Shown here piece by piece: positions 18,809 to 27,608 of a stretch of 61,877 nt of DNA; positions within the stretch are counted from its first letter, which is position 1; every line of letters starts with the position of its first letter. The stretch is from Allobrachymonas chironomi DSM 19884 (GTDB taxonomy: Bacteria > Pseudomonadota > Gammaproteobacteria > Burkholderiales > Burkholderiaceae_C). Position numbers and translations under genes: made by a program. Location: positions 1-61,877 of the forward strand of contig NZ_KB894775.1 of NCBI RefSeq assembly GCF_000374625.1, written 5' to 3'. The notes under the pieces were generated by a model. The model did no database searches and was not told the DNA's origin. It saw only the letters and a program-made list of their open reading frames with translations.

Positions 18809-19735
18809 ACCGGAGCGTTCGTGCTCCGGCTCGACCGTAACCGCCACGTCGAGTTCATCCCCTGCGCTGCCATTGATCACACCGCGCAGCGGGGACACAT
18901 CGGTAAAGTCGCGCCCTGTCGCCACCCGCACATAGTCATCGCCCGGCGTATCCCAGCCCCAGCGCCGGTTGGTCGGATCCAGATCGAGCCAGCCCCCGGG
19001 CGGCTGCGCCGGATCGCCATCCACCGGCTGCAGATCCGGCAGCCAGACCGATGCCCAGGCATGTGAGGCATCGGCCCCGCGCAGGCGCGGCTGGCCTGGC
19101 GGCGGCTGCGTCAGCAGATAGCCGCTGACATAACGCGCCGCCAGCCCCTGGGCACGGAAGCAGGACAGCAGCACATGGGCAAAGTCCTGGCAGACGCCGG
19201 AGCGCTGCTGCAGCACATCGGTGGCCGTGGTGCCGGTGCCGGTGGCACCGCTGCGGTAGATGAAATCCTGGTAGACGCGCTCCATCAGCTCGATGGCGGC
19301 ATCGTGCAGCGGACGGCCCGGCGCAAACGAGGTCCGGGCGTAATCGGCAGCCAGGGCATCGGCCGCCGCATACATCGACGGGAACACGAAGATGTGTGCC
19401 GGGTCGTAGCTGCCGCCACTGTGGTAGGTAAAACGCTCGCGCACCTGCTCCCAGGGCATCTGGCTGGCCACCACCCAGGGCTTGCGCGTTTCCACCACAC
19501 TGCGCGATTGCACCGACAGCACATCGTGCGGTGCCGTCAGCGAGAACCAGGACGTGGTGTTGCCGAAAATGTCCTGGCGCGTCTCGATCACGCCCGGATC
19601 GGGATCGATCAGCAACTGGTGCTCCAGGCACTGCTGGGCCGAGGAATCAGCCGGGCGCAGAAACACCTGGTGCTGCGCATTGTCCACCATGCCGCCATAG
19701 CGGTAGCGCGTTTCGTGCAGGATATGCAGCTTCAT
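18797..19735 (-). CDS. Transglutaminase-like cysteine protease domain protein
   Basis: A 312-residue protein with an N-terminal beta-rich region starting MKLHILHETRYRYGG (bacterial transglutaminase N-terminal domain) and a transglutaminase-like core. The catalytic triad is C182 (SGVCQDFAH), H225 (DASHAWASVW) and D253 (LDLDPTNRR). No signal peptide, so it is probably cytoplasmic. Its start overlaps the stop of the ATP-grasp/alpha-E gene by 4 nt (ATGA). This pairing is known from comparative genomics as a putative peptide-synthesis or peptide-tagging system in which the transglutaminase-like protein acts as peptidase. The biological product is unknown. Its 3' end overlaps rep by 12 bp. Confidence 0.9.
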   Translation of the reverse strand: MKLHILHETRYRYGGMVDNAQHQVFLRPADSSAQQCLEHQLLIDPDPGVIETRQDIFGNTTSWFSLTAPHDVLSVQSRSVVETRKPWVVASQMPWEQVRERFTYHSGGSYDPAHIFVFPSMYAAADALAADYARTSFAPGRPLHDAAIELMERVYQDFIYRSGATGTGTTATDVLQQRSGVCQDFAHVLLSCFRAQGLAARYVSGYLLTQPPPGQPRLRGADASHAWASVWLPDLQPVDGDPAQPPGGWLDLDPTNRRWGWDTPGDDYVRVATGRDFTDVSPLRGVINGSAGDELDVAVTVEPEHERSGSQA

Positions 19736-22404
19736 GCCGGCATGCCCTCGTGCAGCCGGCGCATGGTCTGGTGCGTCACCACGCTGGTGTGGGTGAAGTA
19801 GCGCTGCGTCAGCGCCTCGGACAGCGCCAGCCCGCCCTGCATGCACTGCTGCAACAACAGATGCAGCGCGCCATGGTGGCCCTGGCTGTCGGCCTGCGAC
19901 AGCTGCGCCAGCGGCACTTCGCCCGGTTTCGGCAGCAGCAGGCGCAGATCAGCCCGGCCGTCATCGTGGCCGCGCTGCAGGCGCTCCATGCGGCGCTCCA
20001 GCGTATAGGCAACCCAGCCCAGCGCACGCGGGTTTTCGCGGCTGTGCACCAGCAGTTGCAGCAGGTCGGTCAGGTCATGGCTGTGCTGGTAGAAGGCGTG
20101 AAAGGTGATCGTGCTGTCAAACAGCGCCAGCACCGCCTCGAAACCGTCCTCCTCGCGCACTACCTGCGTCAGGAAGGCCTGGTCCAGGGCATGCGCCAGA
20201 AACACCAGCCGCTCGATCATGCGGCCTGCCGACAGCACGATCCAGCCATCATCGCGCGTCATGCGGTCGAGCTGCGAGCCGGTAATGGCGGTCATGCGCT
20301 GTGCCAGCCGCCGCAGCATGTGCTGGGCGCTGTCCAGCCGGGAACTCTGCTGGCGGGACAGGCGCTCGCCGGACTCGATGAAGCCCTGCTCGGCAGCGCG
20401 CACCTCCTGCCAGTGGTCAGCCGCCAGGCGGTCACGCACGCGCGATGCCGTGCCATGCAGCCAGGACAGCTGCTGGCGGATCACGCCCGGCCCGCCGACT
20501 CCGGCCAGGCCATCGATCAGCTGGTGCAGACAGGCCTCCGGGTCCTCTGCCAGGGTCCGCGTGGCGGCTTCCGGCAACAGGCCCTTGTGGCGCAACAGGC
20601 CATCCAGCCACTGCAACAGCGCGGGTGACGCCCGTTCCTCGCCAGACAGCACATTCAGCACCAGTTGCGCCGTGGCGACGCTGGTTTCGACACGTTCGGT
20701 ATAGCGCCCCATCCAGAACAGATTGTCCGCCGCACGGCTGGTCACCAGCCAGCCCCGCAGCGATGTCGGCATGCCCGTGCCGCGGCCGGCCGGCTGCAGC
20801 GCACCGGGCGGATGGCCGGTCTCGGTGGCACCGTCTGCCGCCTGCACCCAGACATCGGCACTGGAACCGCCGGAGCGCATCGACGACAGACCGCCGGTAT
20901 CGCCCACCAGCCGCACCAGGCCGCCCGGCACCACGCGCCATTCGCCCGGCGCATCGGCCACGCAGAACACGCGCAGCAGGGCCGGCCGGAAACCGAGCTG
21001 ACCACCCTGGCCGGCACCGTCGGCGCGCCAGACCGGCATGCTGGACGGCGGCAGATAACGCTGGATGGTGTAGTCCTCGCCCTGCGCCAGAATGCGCTGC
21101 ACCCATTGCTGGCGCTCCTCGGCGTCCAGGTGGCGCGACAGCACCGGATCGAAGGCCTTGCGCCGCGGCACACCGCCGGGATGCGCTGCCGGGTAGGTCG
21201 CCTTGATCACGCAATCGTCCATTTGCGCCAGCGCCTCGGACAGCACGGCCTGTTCGCCACACCACCAGGTGTGCAGCGCCGGCAGCAGCAGCTCCTCGCC
21301 CAGCAGGCGCGGTCCCAGCGCCGGCAAAAAGCCGAGAATGGCACTGGATTCGAGAAAACCGGTGCCCGGCAGATTCGACATGATCACATTGCCGGCGCGG
21401 ATCGCCTGCAGCAGGCCGGGGATGCCAAGCCGGGATTCGGGCCGCAACTCCAGCGGGTCGAGATACTGGTCATCAACGCGCTTGATCAGCACATCGACCT
21501 GCTCCAGCCCGTGCAGGGTTTTCAGATAGAGCTTGCGGTCACGCACGGTCAGATCGCTGCCCTCGACCAGCGAAATGCCGAGATAGCGTGCCAGATAGGC
21601 CTGCTCGAAATAGGTTTCGTTGAACGGCCCCGGCGTGAGCAGGGCAATATGGGCGCGCTCGCCCGCCGGGCTGCGGCGGCGCAGGCTGGCAATCAGCGCC
21701 CGGTAGAGCGTGGGCAGGCGCTGCACGCGCATGCGATCCAGCGCCTGCGGAAACTGCTGCGCCACCACATGGCGGTTTTCCAGCATGTAGCCCAGACCGG
21801 ACGGTGCCTGCAGGCGCTGCGATACCACCCACCAGTGGCCGTTCGCATCACGTGACAGGTCGAAGGCCGCCACATGCACATGCACGCCACTGGCCGGCTG
21901 TACGCCCTGCATGCCCGGAATGTAATCGGGATGTCCCAGCACCAGCGCTGCCGGCAGCAGGCCCTCGTGCAGCAGCTGCTGCGGGCCGTAGACATCGGCC
22001 ATGACCCGGTCCAGCAGCCGGGTGCGCTGCAACACGCCGCGCTCGATCTGTTGCCAGTCCGCCGTCGGCAACAGCAGCGGAAACAGGTCGAGCGACCAGG
22101 GCCGTTGCACCTGGCCATCGCCGGAGTGGACGTTGTAGCCGACATCGTTGTCGCGGATATGGCGCTGCAGCGCCTGCAGCCGCTCGTCCAGGCTGGCCGC
22201 GGTGAGGGTCTGGCTGGCAAAAAAGTGCCGCCAGTACGGTGCCATGCTGCCGGGCGTGTCCAGCATGGCCTGCAGGCTGTCGGCAGAACGGCCCGGGGCC
22301 TCGCTGCCGCTCACGGCATGCCCGCGCAACTCGCTGAAATGCCATGATGGGGCTGCCGTTGCTGCGCTCGTGGAATCGGTATCTGTCACGCTCTGTCCAA
22401 TCAT
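19732..22404 (-). CDS. Fused circularly permuted ATP-grasp ligase and alpha-E domain protein
   Basis: An 890-residue fusion. Residues ~60-520 form the circularly permuted ATP-grasp domain (DUF404/DUF407), with blocks HPDYIPGMQGVQP, DLSRDANGHWWVV, LLTPGPFNETYFEQAYLARYLG and IKRVDDQYLDPLELRP. From about residue 555 an alpha-E (DUF403) domain begins at TSRAADNLFWMGRYTERVE, an all-helical domain that accompanies these ligases. The region ~500-555 is a Gly/Ala-rich linker. In many bacteria the two parts are separate genes; here they are one. With the overlapping transglutaminase gene it forms a compact two-gene cassette that may make or process a peptide or amide bond. Substrates are unknown. Confidence 0.9.
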   Translation of the reverse strand: MIGQSVTDTDSTSAATAAPSWHFSELRGHAVSGSEAPGRSADSLQAMLDTPGSMAPYWRHFFASQTLTAASLDERLQALQRHIRDNDVGYNVHSGDGQVQRPWSLDLFPLLLPTADWQQIERGVLQRTRLLDRVMADVYGPQQLLHEGLLPAALVLGHPDYIPGMQGVQPASGVHVHVAAFDLSRDANGHWWVVSQRLQAPSGLGYMLENRHVVAQQFPQALDRMRVQRLPTLYRALIASLRRRSPAGERAHIALLTPGPFNETYFEQAYLARYLGISLVEGSDLTVRDRKLYLKTLHGLEQVDVLIKRVDDQYLDPLELRPESRLGIPGLLQAIRAGNVIMSNLPGTGFLESSAILGFLPALGPRLLGEELLLPALHTWWCGEQAVLSEALAQMDDCVIKATYPAAHPGGVPRRKAFDPVLSRHLDAEERQQWVQRILAQGEDYTIQRYLPPSSMPVWRADGAGQGGQLGFRPALLRVFCVADAPGEWRVVPGGLVRLVGDTGGLSSMRSGGSSADVWVQAADGATETGHPPGALQPAGRGTGMPTSLRGWLVTSRAADNLFWMGRYTERVETSVATAQLVLNVLSGEERASPALLQWLDGLLRHKGLLPEAATRTLAEDPEACLHQLIDGLAGVGGPGVIRQQLSWLHGTASRVRDRLAADHWQEVRAAEQGFIESGERLSRQQSSRLDSAQHMLRRLAQRMTAITGSQLDRMTRDDGWIVLSAGRMIERLVFLAHALDQAFLTQVVREEDGFEAVLALFDSTITFHAFYQHSHDLTDLLQLLVHSRENPRALGWVAYTLERRMERLQRGHDDGRADLRLLLPKPGEVPLAQLSQADSQGHHGALHLLLQQCMQGGLALSEALTQRYFTHTSVVTHQTMRRLHEGMPA

Positions 22405-22455
22405 GCCGGGACCCCCATTGTGCCGCAGGCCATGGGCCTTGCGGCAGAGTGCGGC

Positions 22456-23454
22456 TCAGAGCTGCAACACGCTGCAACCGGTGGTCTGGCGCGCTTCCAG
22501 TGCCCGGTGCGCCTGCTGCACGTCTTCCAGGGCAAAGCGCTGGTCGATATGGATCTGCACCTGGCCACTGCGCACCACCCCGAACAGGTCGTCCGCCATC
22601 GCATCGACCGTGGCGCGGCCCTGCCTCAGATGGGTAAACAGCGTCTGGCGCGTCAGGTAGGCACAACCAGCCTGGGCCAGTGCCAGCGGTGCCACCGGCG
22701 GCACCGGGCCGGAGGCATTGCCGAAGCTGACCATCAGGCCGAACGGCATCAGGCTGGCCAGCGAACCCTCGAAGGTGTCCTTGCCGACCGAGTCGTACAC
22801 CACCTTCACGCCGGCTCCGCCGGTGATCTCGCGCACCCGTTCGGCAAATTTTTCTTCCCGGTAGTTGATGGCATGGGCGGCACCATTGGCCAGGGCCAGC
22901 GCGCATTTCTCGGCGCTGCCGGCCGTGGCAATCACCTGCAGACCGAGCGCCTTGGCCCACTGGCAGGCAATCAGGCCGACGCCGCCAGCGGCCGCGTGGA
23001 ACAGGATATGGTCACCCGCCACCACCTCGTGCTGGCCGCGCACGCGGCGCAGCAGGTATTGCGCCGTCAGGCCCTTGAGCATCATGGCCGCCCCGGTCTC
23101 GAAACTGATATCGTCCGGCAGATGGCAGACGGTATCGGCCGACAGTGTGCGCAGGTCGGCATAACTGCCCGGCGCTGCCGCCACGTAGGCGACGCGATCG
23201 CCCCGCCGGAAGCCGGTCACGCCCTCACCCACCGATTCGACCACGCCGGCCGCCTCCATGCCCAGCGTGGCCGGCAGTGCCATCGGATACAGGCCGGTAC
23301 GAAAATAGACATCAATGTAGTTCAGCCCGACCGCGTGGTGCCGGATGCGCAGTTCGCCAGGGCCGGGAGCCGGCACCTCGATCTGGCGCAGCTGCATGGT
23401 TTCGGGGCCACCGGTGGCATCGATCCGGATGGCGCGGCTGGAAATGGCGGTCAT
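22456..23454 (-). CDS. NADPH:quinone oxidoreductase, zinc-less MDR family
   Basis: A 332-residue medium-chain dehydrogenase/reductase of the quinone oxidoreductase type. It lacks the structural-zinc Cys cluster. Features: N-terminal GroES-like domain with HHAVGLNYIDVYFRTGLYP, then a Rossmann domain with the NADPH motif HAAAGGVGLIACQWAK, and GMEAAGVVESVGEGV. The start MTAISSRAIRI at 23454 was chosen over an ATG 39 nt upstream. Enzymes of this type reduce quinones by one electron and reactive enals. It is divergent from the EamA gene and 51 nt upstream of the ATP-grasp gene on the same strand, so readthrough into that cassette is possible. Confidence 0.92.
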   Translation of the reverse strand: MTAISSRAIRIDATGGPETMQLRQIEVPAPGPGELRIRHHAVGLNYIDVYFRTGLYPMALPATLGMEAAGVVESVGEGVTGFRRGDRVAYVAAAPGSYADLRTLSADTVCHLPDDISFETGAAMMLKGLTAQYLLRRVRGQHEVVAGDHILFHAAAGGVGLIACQWAKALGLQVIATAGSAEKCALALANGAAHAINYREEKFAERVREITGGAGVKVVYDSVGKDTFEGSLASLMPFGLMVSFGNASGPVPPVAPLALAQAGCAYLTRQTLFTHLRQGRATVDAMADDLFGVVRSGQVQIHIDQRFALEDVQQAHRALEARQTTGCSVLQL

Positions 23455-23562
23455 GTAGAGTCTCCTGGCAAGCAATGCGATGAAAAGCAACAAGGCGATG
23501 CTACCTGAGAGCCTGTTGTCCCTGTCTGCAACGCAGGGATTTTCTTGCTACAGTGGCTCCCC

Positions 23563-24486
23563 ATGTCTGTTTCCACCACTCCTGCCGGGCGCATTCCGCT
23601 GACGGCCATTTTCCTGTTGACGCTTGCCCCGATGATGTGGGCCGGCAATGCCGTGGTCGGCCGCCTGCTGGCCGACCTGATTCCCCCGGTCACGCTGAAC
23701 CTGGTGCGCTGGTCGCTGGCGCTACTGGTGTTCCTGCCGTTTTCCTGGCGCACCATCGCACCCGACAGCCCGCTGTGGGCGCACTGGAAACGCTACGCCA
23801 TCGTCGGCCTGCTCGGCATTGGCTGCTACAACATGTTCCAATACATGGCGCTGCACACCTCGACCCCGGTCAACGTCACGCTGGTCGCGGCCAGCATGCC
23901 GCTGTGGATGATGCTGATCGGCCGGCTGGCCTACAAGGCTCCGGTCACGCTACCCAAACTGGCCGGCGCCGGGCTGTCACTGGCCGGCGTGCTGTTCGTA
24001 CTGTCACGCGGCTCGCTGGCCAACCTTCTGCAGCTGCAACTGGTGGTGGGCGATCTCTACATGCTGGCAGCTACTGCCTGCTGGTCCATGTACAGCTGGA
24101 TGCTGCTCTACACGCGCGAACCGATCGAGATCCGCAGCGATTGGAAAAGCATGCTGATGGCGCAGCTGTTCTTTGGCGTGCTCTGGTCGATCTTCTTTAC
24201 CGGTCTGGAATGGGCTGTCATGCCCGACCTGCACGTGGACTGGAACAACCCGACACTGATCGGCGGCCTGGCCTTTGTCGTGCTCGGCCCGGCCCTGCTG
24301 GCCTACGCCTGCTGGGGCATCGGCATCCAGCACGTCGGCCCGACGATTGGCGGCTTCTTCACCAACCTCACGCCGCTGTTTGCCGCCGTGCTCTCGGTGC
24401 TGCTGCTGGGCGACATGCCGGCCTGGTACCACGGCGTGGCCTTCCTGCTGATCGTGGGCGGCATCGTGGTGTCGTCGCGGCGCTAG
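23563..24486 (+). CDS. EamA/DMT-family transporter
   Basis: A 307-residue membrane protein with ten predicted hydrophobic segments in two EamA repeats, the first opening with TLAPMMWAGNAVVGR (the WAGN block typical of the drug/metabolite transporter superfamily). The second half carries GPTIGGFFTNLTPLFAAVLSVLLLGD in two adjoining helices, also typical. The start MSVSTTPAGRIPL at 23563 places a short cytoplasmic tail before helix 1. Substrate unknown; relatives export amino acids or metabolites. It ends at a bidirectional terminator shared with the converging liv operon. Confidence 0.9.
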   Translation: MSVSTTPAGRIPLTAIFLLTLAPMMWAGNAVVGRLLADLIPPVTLNLVRWSLALLVFLPFSWRTIAPDSPLWAHWKRYAIVGLLGIGCYNMFQYMALHTSTPVNVTLVAASMPLWMMLIGRLAYKAPVTLPKLAGAGLSLAGVLFVLSRGSLANLLQLQLVVGDLYMLAATACWSMYSWMLLYTREPIEIRSDWKSMLMAQLFFGVLWSIFFTGLEWAVMPDLHVDWNNPTLIGGLAFVVLGPALLAYACWGIGIQHVGPTIGGFFTNLTPLFAAVLSVLLLGDMPAWYHGVAFLLIVGGIVVSSRR

Positions 24487-24503
24487 GCTGCGTGAGCAGA
24501 GAC

Positions 24504-24534
24504 AAAAAACCTGGTCTGACGACCAGGTTTTTTT
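24504..24534. terminator. Bidirectional terminator between EamA and livF genes
   Basis: AAAAAACCTGGTC (24504-24516) pairs with GACCAGGTTTTTT (24521-24533) across TGAC. Both strands end in a T-run, so it serves both converging genes. Confidence 0.92.
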
Positions 24535-24552
24535 AGTGGCTTGCCGCCAGGC

Positions 24553-25884
24553 TTACATCCCAAGGTAGGCTGCCCGCACATCCTCGTTCTGCAGCAACTC
24601 GTTGCCCGGGCCGGTCAGCGTGACGGAGCCGGTTTCCAGCACATAGCCACGATCGGCAATCGCCAGCGCAGCCGAGGCGTTCTGCTCCACCAGCAGAATC
24701 GTCATGCCCTGTGCCTTCAGCGCCTTGATGACGTTGAACACCTCCTCGACCAGCAGCGGTGCCAGACCCATGGAAGGCTCATCGAGCAGCAGTAGCTTGG
24801 GACGGCCCATCAGCGCACGGCCAATCGCCAGCATCTGCTGCTGGCCACCGGACAGGGTACCAGCCGGCAGCGCACGCTTTTCCTTGAGGATGGGGAACAT
24901 GCTGAACACCTTCTCCATGTCCTCGTTGACGGTGGCACGCGACTGGGTAAAGGCGCCCAGACGCAGGTTGTCCTCGATCGACAGCGGACCGAACACCTGA
25001 CGCCCTTCGGGACTCTGGCAGATGCCGCGGCGCACGCGCAAATCGGCACGCAGACGCGAGATATCCTCGCCAGCGAACAGGATCTTGCCGGCCGACATCG
25101 GCTGCACCCCTGACAGCGTGCGCATGAAGGTGGTCTTGCCGGCGCCGTTGGCACCGACCAGTGCCACCAGTTCGCCCTGGTGCACGTCCACGCTGATGCC
25201 CTTGAGCGCCTTGATGCGGCCATAGCAGCTTTCCATGCCCTGCACCGACAGCAGCAGCTCGCCGCGCGGCTTCGGCGGCTGGCCGACCGGGGCCACGGGC
25301 AGCTGGCCGCCCTCGCTGGCCCCCAGACCAACCGATTCCGGTGCCAGGCTGCTCAGGCGGTGGAACTGCTGGGCAAACTCGGCCTGTGCCTGCTCGCCAA
25401 ACAGCGGATCGGCATTGTTGGCAAATACGGCGTTGATGTGCGTCCAGTCCGCTTCCGTGAAGCTCTTGCGCGCCAGCGCCATCACGTCCTTTTCCTCGGT
25501 ACGGATGTGGTCCTTCAGCAGCACGGCATAGGAACGCAGGTGTGCCACGAAACTGGCACGCCCCTGCGCATCGCCCTGGGTGGCGCGCGCCATCGAGGCA
25601 CGCAATTCGCGCACCGATTCGGTGCCATGGCGGTGATCGGCTTCCAGCCGGTCCAGCACGGCAGCGGCTTCCGGGCTGCGCTCACGCAGCAGCGGAAAGA
25701 AATGGGCATCTTCCTTGCCGTGGTGGCTGCCGTCCACATACTTGTCGAGGTAATCGAACAGGACGGTGAAGAAATCGTCCTCGATCGGCTTGCCTTCGCC
25801 GATCTCGTTGGCCAGCAGTTCGAGCGTGGCGGCAATGCGCCACAGGTTCTGGTGCTCTTCGGTAATGATGCGCAAGGCTTCCAT
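24553..25884 (-). CDS. livF: LivF ABC ATPase with N-terminal hemerythrin domain (fusion)
   Basis: A 443-residue fusion. Residues 1-~180 form a hemerythrin/HHE helical-bundle domain with likely di-iron ligands H11, H54/H55, E58, H61, H84, H126 and E130 (EEHQNLW, SHHGKEDAHFFPLL, EADHRHG, LLKDHIRTEEKD). After a Pro/Gly linker (~181-207), residues 208-443 are a normal LivF ATPase: Walker A GANGAGKT (244-251), signature LSGGQQQ, Walker B LLLLDEPSMGLAP. LivF powers branched-chain amino acid import with LivG. The start at 25884 has AGAAGGAAA upstream. The frame is uninterrupted. The hemerythrin part suggests O2, NO or redox sensing by the transporter; that is inference. Confidence 0.93.
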   Translation of the reverse strand: MEALRIITEEHQNLWRIAATLELLANEIGEGKPIEDDFFTVLFDYLDKYVDGSHHGKEDAHFFPLLRERSPEAAAVLDRLEADHRHGTESVRELRASMARATQGDAQGRASFVAHLRSYAVLLKDHIRTEEKDVMALARKSFTEADWTHINAVFANNADPLFGEQAQAEFAQQFHRLSSLAPESVGLGASEGGQLPVAPVGQPPKPRGELLLSVQGMESCYGRIKALKGISVDVHQGELVALVGANGAGKTTFMRTLSGVQPMSAGKILFAGEDISRLRADLRVRRGICQSPEGRQVFGPLSIEDNLRLGAFTQSRATVNEDMEKVFSMFPILKEKRALPAGTLSGGQQQMLAIGRALMGRPKLLLLDEPSMGLAPLLVEEVFNVIKALKAQGMTILLVEQNASAALAIADRGYVLETGSVTLTGPGNELLQNEDVRAAYLGM

Positions 25885-25903
25885 GGGGTTTCCTTCTGGC
25901 GTC

Positions 25904-26665
25904 TCAGGCATGTACGCCCAGGTAGGCAGCAATCACGTCGGGATTGTTGCGGACTTCTTCGCGGGTGCCTTCGGCCAGCTTGCGGCCATAGTCCAGCACC
26001 AGGATGCGCTGCGACAGGTTCATCACCATCTTCATGTCATGCTCGACCAGCACGCAGGTCACGCCGCTGTCGGCGACCTTGCGCACCAGCTCGTCGATTT
26101 CATGGGTTTCGGTGTGGTTCAGGCCGGCCGCCGGCTCGTCCAGGAACAGCAGCTTGGGGTGCATCGCCAGCGCACGCGCAATTTCCAGACGCTTGAGTGC
26201 GCCATAGGACATGGCGTCGGCACGCATGCCGACCTGCCGGCCCAGGCCGACAAACTCCATCAGCCCGGCGGCTTCATCGCGCAGTTCGGCATCACGGCGG
26301 GTGATGGACGGCAGGTGCAGCGCGCCCTTGATCAGGTTGCGGTCCAGCCGCAGGTGCGCCCCCACCATCACGTTCTCCAGCGCCGACATGTTCATGCAGA
26401 CCTGCAGGTTCTGGAAGGTGCGCGCCACGCCACGGCGTGCCAGCGCATCGGGCGACTTGCCCTGGATTTCCTCGCCATTGAGCAGAATCCTGCCGCTGGT
26501 CGGCTTGTAGACGCCGGTGATCAGGTTGAACAGCGTGGTCTTGCCGGCACCGTTCGGACCGATGACGGCATAGATCATGCCGGGATCGATGCTGAAGGAC
26601 ACATCGTTGACGGCCTTGACACCGCCGAAATGGATGGAGAGGTTCTGTACGTCAAGCATGGACAT
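25904..26665 (-). CDS. livG: Branched-chain amino acid ABC transporter ATPase LivG
   Basis: A 253-residue ABC ATPase of the LivG type. Walker A GPNGAGKT is at 36-43, the family block ARTFQNLQVCMNMSALENV follows, then the signature region AMSYGALKRLEIARAL (the usual first Ser is kept, the motif is degenerate as often in LivG), Walker B LLFLDEPAAGLNHTE and the switch VEHDMKMVM. The start at 26665 follows GGAGG. It lies 2 nt after livM and 19 nt before livF, in a tight operon. It works with LivF on the cytoplasmic face of the LivHM pore. Confidence 0.95.
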   Translation of the reverse strand: MSMLDVQNLSIHFGGVKAVNDVSFSIDPGMIYAVIGPNGAGKTTLFNLITGVYKPTSGRILLNGEEIQGKSPDALARRGVARTFQNLQVCMNMSALENVMVGAHLRLDRNLIKGALHLPSITRRDAELRDEAAGLMEFVGLGRQVGMRADAMSYGALKRLEIARALAMHPKLLFLDEPAAGLNHTETHEIDELVRKVADSGVTCVLVEHDMKMVMNLSQRILVLDYGRKLAEGTREEVRNNPDVIAAYLGVHA

Positions 26666-26667
26666 GC

Positions 26668-27606
26668 TCAATCCTCCTTCTTGGCGAACTTGCTGGCCAG
26701 GGTGGGCACGATGCCCTTGGGCAGGAAGATCATGAACATCATCAGGATGGCACCGAAGATCACCGTCTCCCAGCCCTCCAGCGTCGCCAGCGCCTGCGGC
26801 AGCGCCGTCAGCAGCGCGGCACCCAGCAGCGAACCCCAGACCGAGGCCATGCCGCCCACCACCACCATGGTGATCAGCTCGACCGAGTGGAAGAAATCGG
26901 CAAACGACGGCGTGACCATGCCCACATAGTGCGCCGCGACGCTGCCCATGATGCTGGCAAACACCGCCGACAGGGTGAAGATGGCGACCTTGTAGCGCAC
27001 CACGTTCACGCCGACCACGCGCGAGGCCACTTCGGAACCATGCAGCGCACGCAGCGCACGGCCGAATGGCGAGTCGATCAGGTTCAGCGAAGCCCAGACG
27101 CTGACCACCAGGAAAGCGGCAACCACCCAGTACCAGTGGCGGTCGGTGGACAGGGCCAGACCGAACAGCTCCATCGTCGGCACCACGATGCCATCCGGGC
27201 CACCCGTCAGCTGGGACTCGTTGCGCAGCACGATGTTGACCAGAATGCCCAGGCCGAGGGTGGCCATGGCCAGGTACTGGCCCTTGAGTCGGAAGATCGG
27301 ACGCGCAATCAGCGCAGCCAGCGCGGCACACAGCGCGGCACCCGCGATCAGCGCCAGCAGCGGATGCCAGCCAAAGTGCGTCGGCAGAATCGCCGAGGCA
27401 TAGGCACCGATGCCGAGGAAGCCGGCATGGCCCAGGCTGATCTGGCCGGCAAAGCCGACCAGCAGGTTCAGGCCCAGCACGATGATGGCGTTCATGGCGA
27501 TGCGGATCAGCAGATCCAGGTAGAAGGCGTTGCTGATGACGAACGGCGCCACGATCAGGCAGAGCGCCAGGGCCAGCAGGGAAATCCAGGTTGTGGTCTT
27601 GCGCAT
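26668..27606 (-). CDS. livM: Branched-chain amino acid ABC transporter permease LivM
   Basis: A 312-residue inner-membrane permease. The hallmark GLNLLVGFAGQISLGHAGFLGIGAY is split over helices 2-3, followed by a second conserved loop SPFGRALRALHGSEVASRVVGVN, the cytoplasmic coupling segment that contacts the ATPases. About nine hydrophobic segments. It forms the channel with LivH. It starts 2 nt upstream of the livH stop and ends 2 nt before livG. Confidence 0.95.
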   Translation of the reverse strand: MRKTTTWISLLALALCLIVAPFVISNAFYLDLLIRIAMNAIIVLGLNLLVGFAGQISLGHAGFLGIGAYASAILPTHFGWHPLLALIAGAALCAALAALIARPIFRLKGQYLAMATLGLGILVNIVLRNESQLTGGPDGIVVPTMELFGLALSTDRHWYWVVAAFLVVSVWASLNLIDSPFGRALRALHGSEVASRVVGVNVVRYKVAIFTLSAVFASIMGSVAAHYVGMVTPSFADFFHSVELITMVVVGGMASVWGSLLGAALLTALPQALATLEGWETVIFGAILMMFMIFLPKGIVPTLASKFAKKED

Positions 27607-27608
27607 GG

